Shown here: one piece after another, positions 1-11,000 of the stretch
Numbering within the stretch: position 1 is the first letter of the stretch
How the letters are laid out: the number at the start of each line of letters is the position of its first letter
Assembly: GCA_032158295.1 (NCBI GenBank)
Contig: CM063258.1
Coordinates: forward strand, 8,946,583-9,010,582
Source: Pycnopodia helianthoides
Taxonomy: Eukaryota; Echinodermata; Asteroidea; Forcipulatida; Asteriidae
DNA length: 64,000 nt
Direction: 5' to 3'
The notes under the pieces: model-generated
Database searches by the model: none
What the model saw: the letters and a program-made list of their open reading frames with translations, nothing else
What the model was told of the DNA's origin: nothing
Program-made: the position numbers and the translations under genes

Positions 1-136
1 AGGCCTCACCACCCTGGCCTCACCACCCCGACCCCTCATGAAACTCATGGGCTAATGTCATTTCTTGATAATAACCACAGTACAATAACTTCCCCCCCCT
101 TCCCCATTTAATTGTGCTTACTTGATTTCTCATTAG

Positions 137-214
137 TTTTGAGAGGTAGTAGTAACATGGGACAGGTCAACCCACGGACGGGGCGTCCACGCTCACGATC
201 GCTCGCTTTCATCA
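137..214 (+). CDS. Candidate upstream coding exon of the NTE gene
   Basis: This 78-nt exon is a prediction. A pyrimidine-rich acceptor ends in CATTAG at 131-136 and a consensus donor GTGAGT starts at 215. The frame reads ...NPRTGRPRSRSLAFI and ends with one extra base. The next exon (3605) begins with the last two bases of a codon, so the join closes in phase and gives a serine. The basic, serine-rich sequence suits the phosphorylatable linker between the first and second cNMP-binding-like domains of NTE. That linker is poorly conserved, so homology cannot be shown by eye. The acceptor could also be a few bases downstream. Confidence 0.45.
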
Positions 215-511
215 GTGAGTTCTTAACGAGTATGATCTAATGCAGTTGTACCTCACAGAAAAAAAAGAAAACAACAAAATCCTCTGCCTGTTTTCTGTGT
301 CAAGGGGGAACGTAGTACCACCCCTCAGTAATCTTAACACCTTGTGCAGTACTTCCGTGCGTTTGTTTTATTCTTTAACACCTTTCAGCTGTTGGGTATT
401 GGAACCTTTATCTTTATCCACCAAGAAAATCTTACACCAGGGCCAAAAAATAATTGAGCTTTTTAAAGAATGCATCATTGGTTTTGATTTGGGTAAACTT
501 GTTGCCACTCT

Positions 512-1235
512 CTAGTTTTCAAAAAACATACATCATTGGCTTTTGGAATCGTAAGTTCATTTCAATCTTTTAGTTTACAAAAAACATACATCATTGGTTT
601 TTGGAATCGTAAGTTCATTTCAATCTTTTAGTTTACAAAAAACATACATCATTGGTTTTTGGAATCGTAAGTTCATTTCAATCTTTTAGTTTACAAAAAA
701 CATATACATTGTTTTTGATCGTAAGTTCATTTCATCTTTAGTTTACAAAAAACATACATCATTGTTTTTGAAAGCAGAGATTCATTCACATCCTCTATTT
801 AAATCTTTTAAAACACCCTCTAGTTTAAAAAAAAAACTAACATCATTGGCTTGGGAAGCATAAACCCATTCTTATCCTCAGTTTAAAAAAAAAGCATACA
901 TCATTTGTTTTAGAAAAATCGTAATTGAATTTCCATCTTCTAGTTTTCAAAAAACATTCATCATTGGTTTTTGGAAGCGTAAACTCATTCCCATCTTCTA
1001 GCTTATCGCCGATGCAAAATAAACATCTATTAAAACATCCTCAAGTTAAAGAAAAAAACCATACATCATTGGTTTGGGAGTCATAAAAAACCCCAAATGA
1101 AACATACGTATGTGTACATCATTGGTTTTGGAAGCATAAATCCATTCTTATCCTCTAGTTGTCAAAGTCAAAGAGCATTCATCATTGTATTTTGAAAGAG
1201 TAAAATTTATTCACATTCTCTAGTTAATGAAAAAC
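512..1235. repeat. 58-bp tandem satellite, decaying outward
   Basis: The motif GGAATCGTAAGTTCATTTC recurs at 545, 603 and 661, exactly 58 bp apart. The remainder of each unit carries ACATACATCATTGG and TCTTTTAGTTT. From about 715 to 1235 the units are still recognisable by CATCATTGG and TCTAGTTT but carry indels and substitutions. The central copies are nearly identical and the downstream ones diverged, so the array has been homogenised only locally. A related solitary unit lies at about 46919-46985. Confidence 0.85.
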
Positions 1236-1934
1236 TTGTCAGGGGATTTCGGAGGATTTGGAGAAGGTTCGGTGTTAGTTTTAGTCCCCCGCCCCCCCGA
1301 TTATGATTAGGAAGGACAGAATTTATATTATATTAAATTCTGAAATCCTTAAAAGTAGTTAAGCTGGTGCTTCCTTTCTGGGAAAGCTATTGCAGTTTCT
1401 GTTTTGGGTGTTGCAGATTGTATTGCACGTACATTTTACCTTTACACTACTTGTCTTGCTATCTGTGTTCGTAACCCTTTCGAGACCCAAAATTGTAAAA
1501 AGAAAAAATATATCTATAACTGAAATTTTGTTTTGTTTTTTGGAACATCGATACTATGGTAATGTGAGAAAAAAAATTGAAAATTTTAATTCAGGTCTCG
1601 ATCTTTACTTTGACCTTTTTGGTTGAGTGGACATAGGTCAGATCTTGCAGCAGTTTTTTGGTCTCTTAAAGGGTTCAAATGCATCAACCCTGAATTTTAT
1701 TTAAAATTTATTTTACGTGCTGTTTAAAAAAAAAAAAATTGTAATTTGCTTTTATCTTCTTTGGCAATTTGAAGTGATAGGATGTAATCTGGTTTGGGGT
1801 AACCTTTGCTGTGATTCTTTGCGGAATGATTTTTTTTCTTCATAATTAATAAATAATTAAAGTGCCTAACCCACAGTCATAAAGTATGAATTGGTTCGCA
1901 TTCAACCGGGAAAAAAAAAATCTGATTAGAATTT

Positions 1935-2095
1935 CAGGCCTGGAATTTCATCTTTGAGAGGGCAAGGCCATTTTGCATTTTTCCTAAGGGGAATTCCATG
2001 GGAAAATCTTAAAAGTCTATGGTAAACTTTTGAAGGGGTACCAAGGCCAAGACCAGGGCAACTGAGGCCATGGCCTCCAGGTATTTCCAGGCCTG
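1935..2095 (+). mobile_element. Short interspersed element, AGGCCTGGAATTTC family (copy 1)
   Basis: This is a 160-bp element bounded by inverted CAGGCCTGG / CCAGGCCTG ends. Recognisable internal blocks are GAGAGGGCAAGGCCATTTT, TTGAAGGGG and GCCATGGCCTCC. Two further copies occur at 31280-31438 (same orientation) and 36672-36832 (opposite orientation). No coding capacity is visible, so it looks like a non-autonomous DNA element. Confidence 0.7.
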
Positions 2096-2284
2096 AAATT
2101 TGAAGCCACAAATTTTCATGGGTTAAGAGAATACCTTCAATAATTGAAGGAGGTCACAGGTTCACATCCAAATGTAGTCAATTTTTCTTTTTTTTCAACC
2201 CCAGTTCATATAAATTTCTCAATGAACATTTGGTGCGATGCATTCTTTTAAAAATATTGCTTAGAAATACAAGTAGAGTTAATT

Positions 2285-2465
2285 TGCAGCGCCAAATTTT
2301 CTTAAAGCTGCTTGAGCACAAAAAAGCAGCTAAGCGCAAAACAATTTTGCTTACCAATATCAGGTTACCGGCCAAAACCACCATGTCACATGTACGGTCT
2401 GTGGCTGGTTTCCTGCTGTGTTTTGCTAAGCAGGAAATCATTAGGCACTATCGTCTGCTTAAAGG
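2285..2465. mobile_element. Diverged GGGCCC-family foldback element
   Basis: The interior of the GGGCCCAATTTCATAGAGC foldback is recognisable: GAGCACAAAAAAGCAGC, GGTTACCGGCCAAAA, CATGTCACATGTAC and GCTAAGCAGGA. The outer ends are eroded. The open frames on both strands across this stretch are by-products of the element's symmetry, not genes. Confidence 0.6.
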
Positions 2466-2660
2466 TAGGGTCATAGATTGGTAAAGACTTCAAAAATTAA
2501 TGACCATAAACACTTTGGTGAGAAGCACTGCAGCTGTGGATAGTATAAACTATTTTTGAGAAAAGATTCCCATCGAAGTCATTTGTTGATAATTTTTCAC
2601 CCAAAACATTTGAATCCGAGAAACGACTCATGCATGAATTGTTTCTATTCAGAGTCTCCC
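2464..2660. mobile_element. Partial TTAAAG-family MITE
   Basis: The sequence from AAGGTAGGGTCATAGATTGG onward is the reverse complement of 10235-10442, including the block around AGCACTGCAGCTGTG and the later AAAACATTTGAATCCGAG. Both are internal parts of the larger TTAAAG-ended foldback family. The far terminal repeat is not clear in this copy. Confidence 0.6.
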
Positions 2661-3093
2661 CTATAGATCATGTGACGGATCATGTGACCCATGTTTGCAA
2701 AAGAGCTACAGGACCTTGAGTTTCTGTAGGCACAAAGTGTACACAGCTCAACAGTAGACATCGTAAAAAATTAATATTTTATGAAGGCAGCAGTGAATAA
2801 CTTTATCAGCTTTGATCACATGGAATGAGTTCATGGATATAAAAAAAAGACTTGTCTTTTTATCAAATTGTACAGGAAGAAGTATCTTTGTGTTTGTGGA
2901 TGTCATTGTAATGTGTTGTAAAAAACCCTTTGCACAACTTGTACGGTAGAAATGACGATGGTTTTAAAGATGTGTTTGACTGCAAAGTCGTCGACAAAAA
3001 TAATTTGCAGAACTTGTTTATAATTGTTTTTTTCTCTCTCTCTTTGCAATTGAAAACTTTGAGATAAAAAATTGTCATGTCAAAGTATCTTGT

Positions 3094-3180
3094 TAAAGGA
3101 CACAAGTGCCACGACCAGGACTGGAACCCACACTCTGTTGATCAGAAACATCCGGTGCTCTTATCCGCTCAGCCATGACA
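3094..3180 (-). mobile_element. tRNA-derived SINE head (GTGGCCGAGCGGT family), minus strand
   Basis: The reverse complement carries an A-box-like segment (TGGCTGAGCGGATAAGAGC) and a B-box-like segment ending in the counterpart of CAGGACTGGAACCCAC, followed by the conserved GTGGCACTTGTGTCC. This matches the leucine/serine tRNA-like head repeated many times in the window. The stems do not pair as in a working tRNA, so it is a retroposon and not a tRNA gene. Confidence 0.7.
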
Positions 3181-3428
3181 CATTTGTGTGTGTGTGCAAA
3201 TGAAACTGTACACTCCCCAAAACTTTTAGAGTTAGGTATACTTTGTAGAACCTTGTTACATGTGCATTATTGGTTAGTTTATAATGCCACCAGTGTTCTG
3301 GTTTGTGGTCTGCATTTGAATAACAGCGCTGTACCAAGTTTTTTTGATAGCCTACCCTTCACCAACACTGGATTTGTTCTTACCTGCGGACATTATGAAA
3401 TAATTATGAAGGTAAAAAACTATCAAAT

Positions 3429-3553
3429 CAGGGCCCAATTTCATGGCTCTGTTACCGCGGAATTCTGCGCTTAACGGAGCCCTTGTAGCACATAATTTTA
3501 TGATACGTAAGCGCAGAAATCCGCGGTAAGCAGAGCCATGAAATTGGGCCCTG
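3429..3553. mobile_element. Palindromic foldback, GGGCCCAATTTCATGGCTCTG subtype
   Basis: The sequence is an almost continuous inverted repeat of about 45-bp arms. It starts CAGGGCCCAATTTCATGG and ends with the reverse complement. Internal pairing continues through TACCGCGGAATTCTGCGCTTA. It shares its outer 14 bases with the GCTGCTTAAGC foldback family but has a different stem. It ends only about 50 nt before the acceptor of the exon at 3605. Degenerate relatives occur at 6838-6890 and 7313-7560. Confidence 0.8.
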
Positions 3554-3604
3554 TTTAACTGTTGAGAATTTGTTGCAAGTAATCTTACGTTGATGTCGTT
3601 TAAG

Positions 3605-3756
3605 GCTTGAACATGTCGTCCAATCAGAAGAAGCAGAAGCCGACGTCCCTCGAGGTGGATACCACAGGACGGCTCCTCATGAGTGCCTCGGACTTCCAGG
3701 CCGCTGCCGGCCGCGCCAGAGTCCAGGGTCTCGATGACGGAAGAGCTTGTAAATCG
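3605..3756 (+). CDS. NTE exon: linker before cNMP-binding-like domain 2
   Basis: The acceptor is TTTAAG at 3599-3604 and the donor GTAAGA at 3757. The exon enters with two bases of a split codon and ends in phase 0. It encodes a lysine-rich start followed by [20 protein letters not shown]. The RARV segment matches the vertebrate linker just before the second cNMP-binding-like domain. An in-frame TAA at 3601-3603 rules out reading further upstream. The internal ATG at 3613 could in principle serve an alternative first exon. Confidence 0.8.
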
Positions 3757-6700
3757 GTAAGAAGTACAACAAGACGATCTTGCTGCAAGCAGCATTTCGT
3801 ATATTTGGGGTGGTCAGGATGGCATAGTGTTATTTTTTTCCCTTGCCATCCACCTCCAAGACTTCAGTTCGAGTCCTGCAAGGGGCACTTTGTGGTTTGG
3901 GTTTGCAAGACCTTACCTGATTGCGTGGGTCTTCCCTGGAATAATTTTCTTGGGGTTTTCCTCCCACATCTAAAACTGAAACTTACCTTCCTTGTCTTCC
4001 CTCCATAGGGATGGAGGGCTAGTATAGCGATTAAGTTCACTTTTCTGGACTCCTTGCCATTGCAACCAGAATTAATAAATAATCATTAAATAAAGTATTT
4101 GTTAAATAGGTTTTTGATTTGGCTTGTCCAGCTTGTCCAGCACAAAAAGCAGCTAAGCACAAAACAATTTTTGCTAACCAGAATAAGGTGGGTAACAGCG
4201 GTCAATATTTGTTTGTTAACACTCCATCCAATGAACTAATATAGACGTCTAGCTTTCAAGAAGCTGTCGTTGCTATGGATATAGCACACTGGTTGCTATG
4301 GAAATAGTGCAGTGGTTTCTATTTGTATAGTACATTGGTTGCTATGCGTATAGTTTGTGGCGCTCGCATCTTTCCAGTAAAAAATAAAATAAGACATATC
4401 ACGTGATGCACTCTAAACCAATCACAAGGCAGAATCTAAATACAGTGTGTTATAAATAGCATCATGTGATGTACTCTAAACCAATCACAAGGCAGAATCT
4501 AAGTACGGTGTGTGTTATAACTAGCATTATTAACTGAACTACTAACATCAAACCCTATTGGCCTGTTTCTACATATCCTCCTCGATCCTCTGCCACTTCT
4601 CCTCTACCTCCCCCCTCTACCTCCCCCCTCGTCTGCGTAGAGCTCAGGCAGGCTCTCTGACATGTCTCACTCTCTGAGTGAAGACCTTGGAGGGGACCCT
4701 ATCACATCCCCAGGGCCAGACTCCGTCTTCATCCAGCAACGCGGCTGTCTCCTTTCATCCTCATTTGACGGCAAGGTGACTCTCTCTACCAGCAGATCAA
4801 CCAAATCAACTGAATATCTCCCATCGTTTTTATTTGGGGGGGGGGCATGTTGGGTGTTAGCAAACTGAGGCCTGCTCCTGTAAAATGGGTGTAGAGCTGA
4901 AGACTGGAGATGCAATCAAGAGAATGTTGGCAGTTTTTTTTTCTTAATTGTTGTGACATTTTTTAAAAGTATCTGAAACCACCCATAATTGTTTCAACAT
5001 GTGAATGGACATGCAGGCTCATGGCTATAAGTAGTTTGAGATGGGTTGAACAGAAATATTTACTGGAGCGAGATTTGAACCAACGACCTCCGGATTAACG
5101 TGCTGGTGCTCTACCAACTGCGCCATCTCACCCGAGTTTTGGTGGTCTTCCTATTTTGTCAATATGTTTGTTCGGGGGTGCCAGTCAGAAGCCACTCAAC
5201 CTGTAACTGCTTTATTACCAGGGATCACACCCAAGTTAGAAACTTGGATGACACCCAAGTTGAACTTGATCCCTGGTTATACATCAGATACAGGTGGAAT
5301 GGCTTCTGACTTCTTTTTTAAATTTTTTTTATTTTATGGGATATCGCGTTACTCACAAGGCCAAACGGCCACTCAAGGTGAGGGCTACACTTAACTGATT
5401 TGGGCTGTTGACCCAAATCGACTGACACCAGAGGCATGTTGCCACCTACTCCTGGGGGTGAAACAGGGTTACCCCCTTCACAGTCCGTAAGGATGTAGGC
5501 ATTGGTATCATCCACTGGAAGCCTGGCTGGTAGAGCAGGATGCACTACCTTCCCAACTTTTTACGAAGCAATTATGGTTAAGTGCCTTGCTCAAGGGCAC
5601 AAGTGTCATGACCGGGATTCAAACCCAGACTGTGCTGCTGACAACACCAGAGCTTGGGTCCGGTGAACAAGACCACTCGGCCACGACACGCCACAAACAA
5701 GGTGCCCCGAACAAGGTTTCTGTTAGGGTTTAGGTAAAAATAATTTGAAGACTTTTTCATTACTCTCAAATTTCATTCAACAAATGGGTGGGAAAAGGCT
5801 AGTAACTTTTTTTCGTCTGTTTTAATTGAATTTTTAAACTTGATTTAAGAAGGGGAAAAAAAAGACGAAGTTTAAAACATCAAATGAATTAACTCAAATT
5901 CGTTTTCAGTGTAAGCCTGCATGTCCAGTTCACACGTTGAAACTCTTTCGAGAGGTTGCAGGTACTTGAACAAAGATTACAACCATTGGGAAAACTTTTA
6001 CCTAAGGACTTGCCAACAGTCCGACTGATAGTGCCCTCAGAAATATGATCGTTAAAAGACAATACGAGCCGTTAAAATCTGCACATGTCACTTTATATGG
6101 CTTGCCAAATGGAGTATGGTTGACAAAACCAATTACTAACGGCTAGTGAAATTATTATTATTTTTTTTCGCTGAAAATAATCCCGCATGGGTAAAGGGAA
6201 AAGGATTTTTGATCCAAAGGCAAACTGGCTAGCAAAAGGCACCATTGGTAAGTTTATTTCCAAGACTCGGAAGTCGGCTCTCACTTTAGAAATCTCACTT
6301 TGGAGAAAGCAATTATTCTCATTTTTTGGGGAGCATGTCTCACGTCTACTGAAGCATTACTTTTTGGTCATTGTCGATCCGTGTGTAAATTGAGTGGTGC
6401 TGCTTTAATACCTAGAAATTATGTGCTTACAGTGCCCTGTAAAGCGTGTTAAAGACACTGGACACCTTTGGTAATTGTCAAAGACCAGTCTTCTCACTTG
6501 GTGTATCTCAACATATGCACAAAAAACAAACCTGTAAAAATTTGAACTCAATTGGTCGTCGAAGTTGCGAGATAATAGTGGAAGAAAAAACACCCTTGTC
6601 ACACGAAGTTGTGTGCTTTCAGATGCTTGATTGCTTGATTTCGAGACCTCATGCGTGAGGTCTCGAAATCATTTTGAATGTCTTACTTCTTTCTCAAAAA

Positions 6701-8054
6701 CTACGTTACTTCAGAGGGAGCCGTTTCTCATAATGTTTTATACTATCAACAGCTCTCCATTGCTCGTTACCAAGTAAGTTTTTATGCTAACAATTATTTT
6801 GAGTAATTACCAATAGTGTCCAGTGCCTTTAAGTCTATGGGCTGTAAGCGCAGAATTCCCCGGTAAGCAGTGTGCCATGAAATTAAATCCCTGCTGTATT
6901 GATTTATTTATTTTGGTTGTAGCCAAGGTTGTTCCCCACTTGTGGTGGTTTCCGTTGTTGCTATTGCAGTAAAAGCTGATTTTTATTAATGTGCTGCTTT
7001 GTTCGGCCTTTAGTTCAGAGATCGTTGATTTCTGTACAATTTATCTCCGTACAGCCCGGCCCAATTTTCATAGAGCTTTTTAAGCAGACAGTATTGCTTA
7101 ACAACTTTCTGCCTAGCAGAAAATGAGCAGGATACCAGCCACAAACGGTACATGTGACAGGGTATTTGGGCTGGTAACCTTATTCTGGTGAGCATAGTTT
7201 TGTTGTGCTACTGTCTGCACTTTAAGCAGCTCTACGAGATTGGGCCCAGATGCGGCTGAAAGTGTTGATTTCTTTTGATGTATCTTTTCCAGTAAAATTG
7301 CCTATTCCCCTTTAGCCCCCAAGCCCAAGTTCATGGCTCTGCTTACCGTAAGGGGAGAATTAGCGCTTAAGGAAGCAGTAAAACCTGCGCTTAACTTGAG
7401 AATATTTCACATGGCAAGGAAATTTTGGCTTGTGCACGTGCGCACTTCACATTACTTGGCATTCTTTGCTCACAGCTAGCACAGAAATTCGGTGTTAACC
7501 CTGTAAGTGGAGGATGTTGACTGTACAGGTGCAGACTCCACTGTAGGCAGAGCCATAACATTGGTCCGTGGTGATTGCCCAAAAGATCCCGGGGCCAAGT
7601 CCTTAAAGGTGTTAACCCTTTCAGCCCCGGTGGTGACTTAAGTCGACTTTGCACTAGTACCCTGCTTGAGCAGAACGTATTTCTTTACTAAGAAGCCACA
7701 TGAATTGCCTCAAAAGCAATCATGCACAGCTAGCTACTCAAAGCATCCACTCTCGATGCCCCTAAAATCACTCACTCTCGAACCATCTTAACCTCTGACC
7801 CCCCCCCTCAGGCTCTTCAAGATGACCTCCCAGGCCCATCGGGGACCGACAGCGGGTCAGAGCTCATCAAGGGGATGTCCTCGAGCCCTCGACCCCCGAA
7901 GCGTGTCACCATCGCCGAGGGTCATGAGACGTGCCCCAGCGAGAAGAAACGTCACATGTCCGGAGACAACCAGAGCTTCACCGACGAGGAAATTCTTGAG
8001 ATGGCCAAGAAAGACCTGGCCATGATCCTAGGTTTAGAGGTATATAGATACAGA

Positions 8055-8090
<36 letters not shown>

Positions 8091-11000
8091 CCATTCTTGT
8101 AAAGTGCGCTCTGTCCATGGCAAGATCCCAATGCGCTGTACAGGCTTGAAACGTACCTAATGAACATAAACAATGGGAGACTTTTGAACGCTAGACGGCA
8201 GCAGACGTATCGGGTAAAATTCCATTGTTTACGTAGTTCTAAGCATGGGCACATTGCCGAGAGCAGTGGATTTACCCGGTACATGTAAGTCTGCTGCCAC
8301 CTAGCATCCCAAAAGTTTCACAAGGTGATGTAAAGAAAACTGACAGGAGAAAATGTTTGGAAGTCGAATGCTAAGCAGATAAATTGGCACTTTCGTTACG
8401 CGCGAGTTTGACATTGTCAAAGCGTTGAATCTTGCTTAAATTAGCCCTAAAAACAAGTTTGTGCCGAGATACAATGTTTTTGCATGGAGCATTTACATGT
8501 AAGATACATCGTTTTTCAAAATGACGCAACCATTTATACCATGGTTATTTTGGTTGGTAAGCAGTTAGCAACAGCTAATTCCTAGCTTGCTTGTTTTTGT
8601 TGTTTTTTCATAATTACTATTATTTATTATTAATATTATTCTGACAGGATGCAAGTATTCTCAATGACCATGTGAACATCGCACACATTCAGGCCGGCAA
8701 TGTTGTCGTCAGGGAAGGAGACCAGGTAAATATGTAATATGTGACACTTGTGTCCCTGAGCAAGACACTTTACTATATAGTTGCTTCTCTCCACCCAGGG
8801 GTAAATGGGTACCTGTGAGGGCAGAGATGGTTCTTGTGATTGATTTAGCTTAGTGCACTACATATTTGGCAGCAAAGGCTGTATACTCCCCAGGGAGCTG
8901 AGATGGTTTAAGGAATGAAATGGCCCAGTGATCAGGGTAATAATGTTGGAAGCGCTTTGAGACATGGTGTATAAAGCGCTATATAAAAATCGAATATTAT
9001 TATTCTTCTTATTATATGAGAATCTAGTGTTCTCCCCTAGTGCTAGCGTATCATGCCTATAGGAGGAAATTGCGGACAATATGCAAAAAAAGAAAAGAAC
9101 TTTTAAATTTTTAAAAATGTTTTTAACAGAAGGTATTTATGAATTTGAATAAAAGACTCGGTCTTAAACGTTCGTTTAAACCCTGCAGGGGTAGTGGCCG
9201 TGCAATAAAGGACATCGCCTTCAGCCTCGGTCCTGTAGCACATGGCCTTGGCACAGATAGTTGTAAACTTACGTTTAAAGCCTTGTTTTTTTGTTCCCTT
9301 ATTGAAAACCACAGTGGATGATTTTAAATGGTCAGACAGTAGGAGGGTTGACTGTGTACTGAGTAGATGCATTCACCACATGATACCTCATTTGAGGCAA
9401 AGTTAATCTATCATTCAAAACCACAGTGGATGATATTAAATGGTCAGACAGTAGGAGGGTTGACTGTGTACTGAGTAGATGCATTCACCACATGTTGCAG
9501 GCTGGCATCATTCATAACCACAGGAGATGATGTTGACTAGTAAGACAGTAGGAGGGTTGACTGTGTACTGTTTAGATGCACTCGCCACATGGTATCATAT
9601 TGCATGCTGGTATAGTTTCTCTTTTCAAACCACAGTGGTTGATATTGAATGGTAAGACAGCTGGGATATTGAATGGTAAGACAGTAGGAGGGTTGACTGT
9701 GTACATGGTACCATACTGCAGACTGGCATAGTTCATTGAGTGGTCAGACAGTAGGAGGGTTGAAAAAAAGAAGCTATTTTCTTGGTCAATTTCTGTAGGA
9801 AGCGAGTCTTCTCTTTGTGGTGATCGGTAGCTTAGCCATGATCCAGACCATAGTAGACACTGAAGAGGAGCACATCATCTACTTGGCCAGGCCGGGGGAG
9901 TTTGTTGGTGAGCTCGCCGTCCTGACTGGGGAGCCGTCGTTCTTCACTGTCAAGGCCCGGCAAGACTGCTTCGTGGTCGCCATCAGCAAGACCAGTTTTT
10001 ACAGGTTGGAACTTAAATAGAATATTTATAATCTGATTTATAGGAAAAATTATAAGGAAACATACAATAAGAGTCACATGTGAAAGTTTCAGCTGAATAC
10101 AGTGTCTACTTGCTGAGATATCAGCGAAAAACTGTCCCGACATTTTCCGCTTTCACAAAAATGTTACCAAGTTGAGCCAGGTGACAGCGGGTACCAACCG
10201 CATCTCTGGCGCAGCGAACGGACACCAACCCTCAGAAAATCTGAGAAATGATTCACGCATGAAGCGACTCTCAGATTCAAATGTTTTTGGGTGGAAAAAT
10301 GTATCCAAACCATATTACTTCGAAGGGAATCCTTTCTTAAAATAGTTTACACTATCAACAGCTGCAGTGTTTCTCACCAAGTAAGTTTTTATGGTCATTA
10401 ATTTTTGGAGTATTTACCAATCTATGACCCTACCTTTAGGTGACCAGCTCCTCCAGAAAACTAAATTAGAAAATATTATCTGCGACCAATTTCATTTAGC
10501 TGTTAAGCAAGAACAAAAATCTTGCTTAGCACAAAACACAATGCCAGCCGTTATACCATGCTCTGTATATTGTTTGTGAATGGTTTCCTTTGATGGCCAG
10601 CTTTCTAGCTATTTTTTCGAAACCATGGCTTAGGTACTGTTCACCTGTTTGAAGTGCCATACCCCAAAAGTACATTTCCAAAACTACTGACGGAACCCAA
10701 GCCGGAACTCGAGCCTGAACCCAAGCCGGAACCCATACCGGAACCAGAGTCGGAACCCGAGTGGGAACCCAAGCAGGAACCCAATACGGAACCCAAGACG
10801 GAACCGAAGCCTAACCATGGTTTTGAAAATGTTAGCTCAGGTCGTTAGTGCAGTTTGTATGGGTTTCGTGAAATAGGTTTTGGCATATTTTGGAACTCCT
10901 GGTAAATGGAGTATGTTGATCGAGAGTGGTCTCCAAAGATAGAGAGTGTTCTCCAGAGTATTTACCAAAGTATGATCCTAAAATGAATGTTTGCGTTTCT

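Larger units (their letters stand above)
215..3604 (+). other. Probable NTE intron, repeat-filled
   Basis: No cNMP-binding-like exon is visible here, so the membrane anchor and first such domain of the esterase must lie upstream of the window. The interval holds a degraded 58-bp satellite (512-1235), a copy of the AGGCCTGGAATTTC element, MITE remnants (2285-2700), a minus-strand SINE head and a palindromic foldback close to the next exon. The stretch 1236-1930 is AT-rich with nothing recognisable. Confidence 0.5.

Noticed and set aside
3352..3795. 147-residue minus-strand open frame
   Set aside because: It covers a palindromic foldback and the antisense of an esterase exon, with no homology.
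5060..5132. Possible tRNA gene on the minus strand (also 21868, 18180, 13500, 29728)
   Set aside because: A- and B-box words are present, but acceptor and T stems do not pair properly, and each continues into shared repeat bodies. They are tRNA-derived SINEs.
10654..10848. Proline/glutamate-rich small protein
   Set aside because: It is generated by a 12-bp minisatellite inside an intron; no in-phase splice sites.
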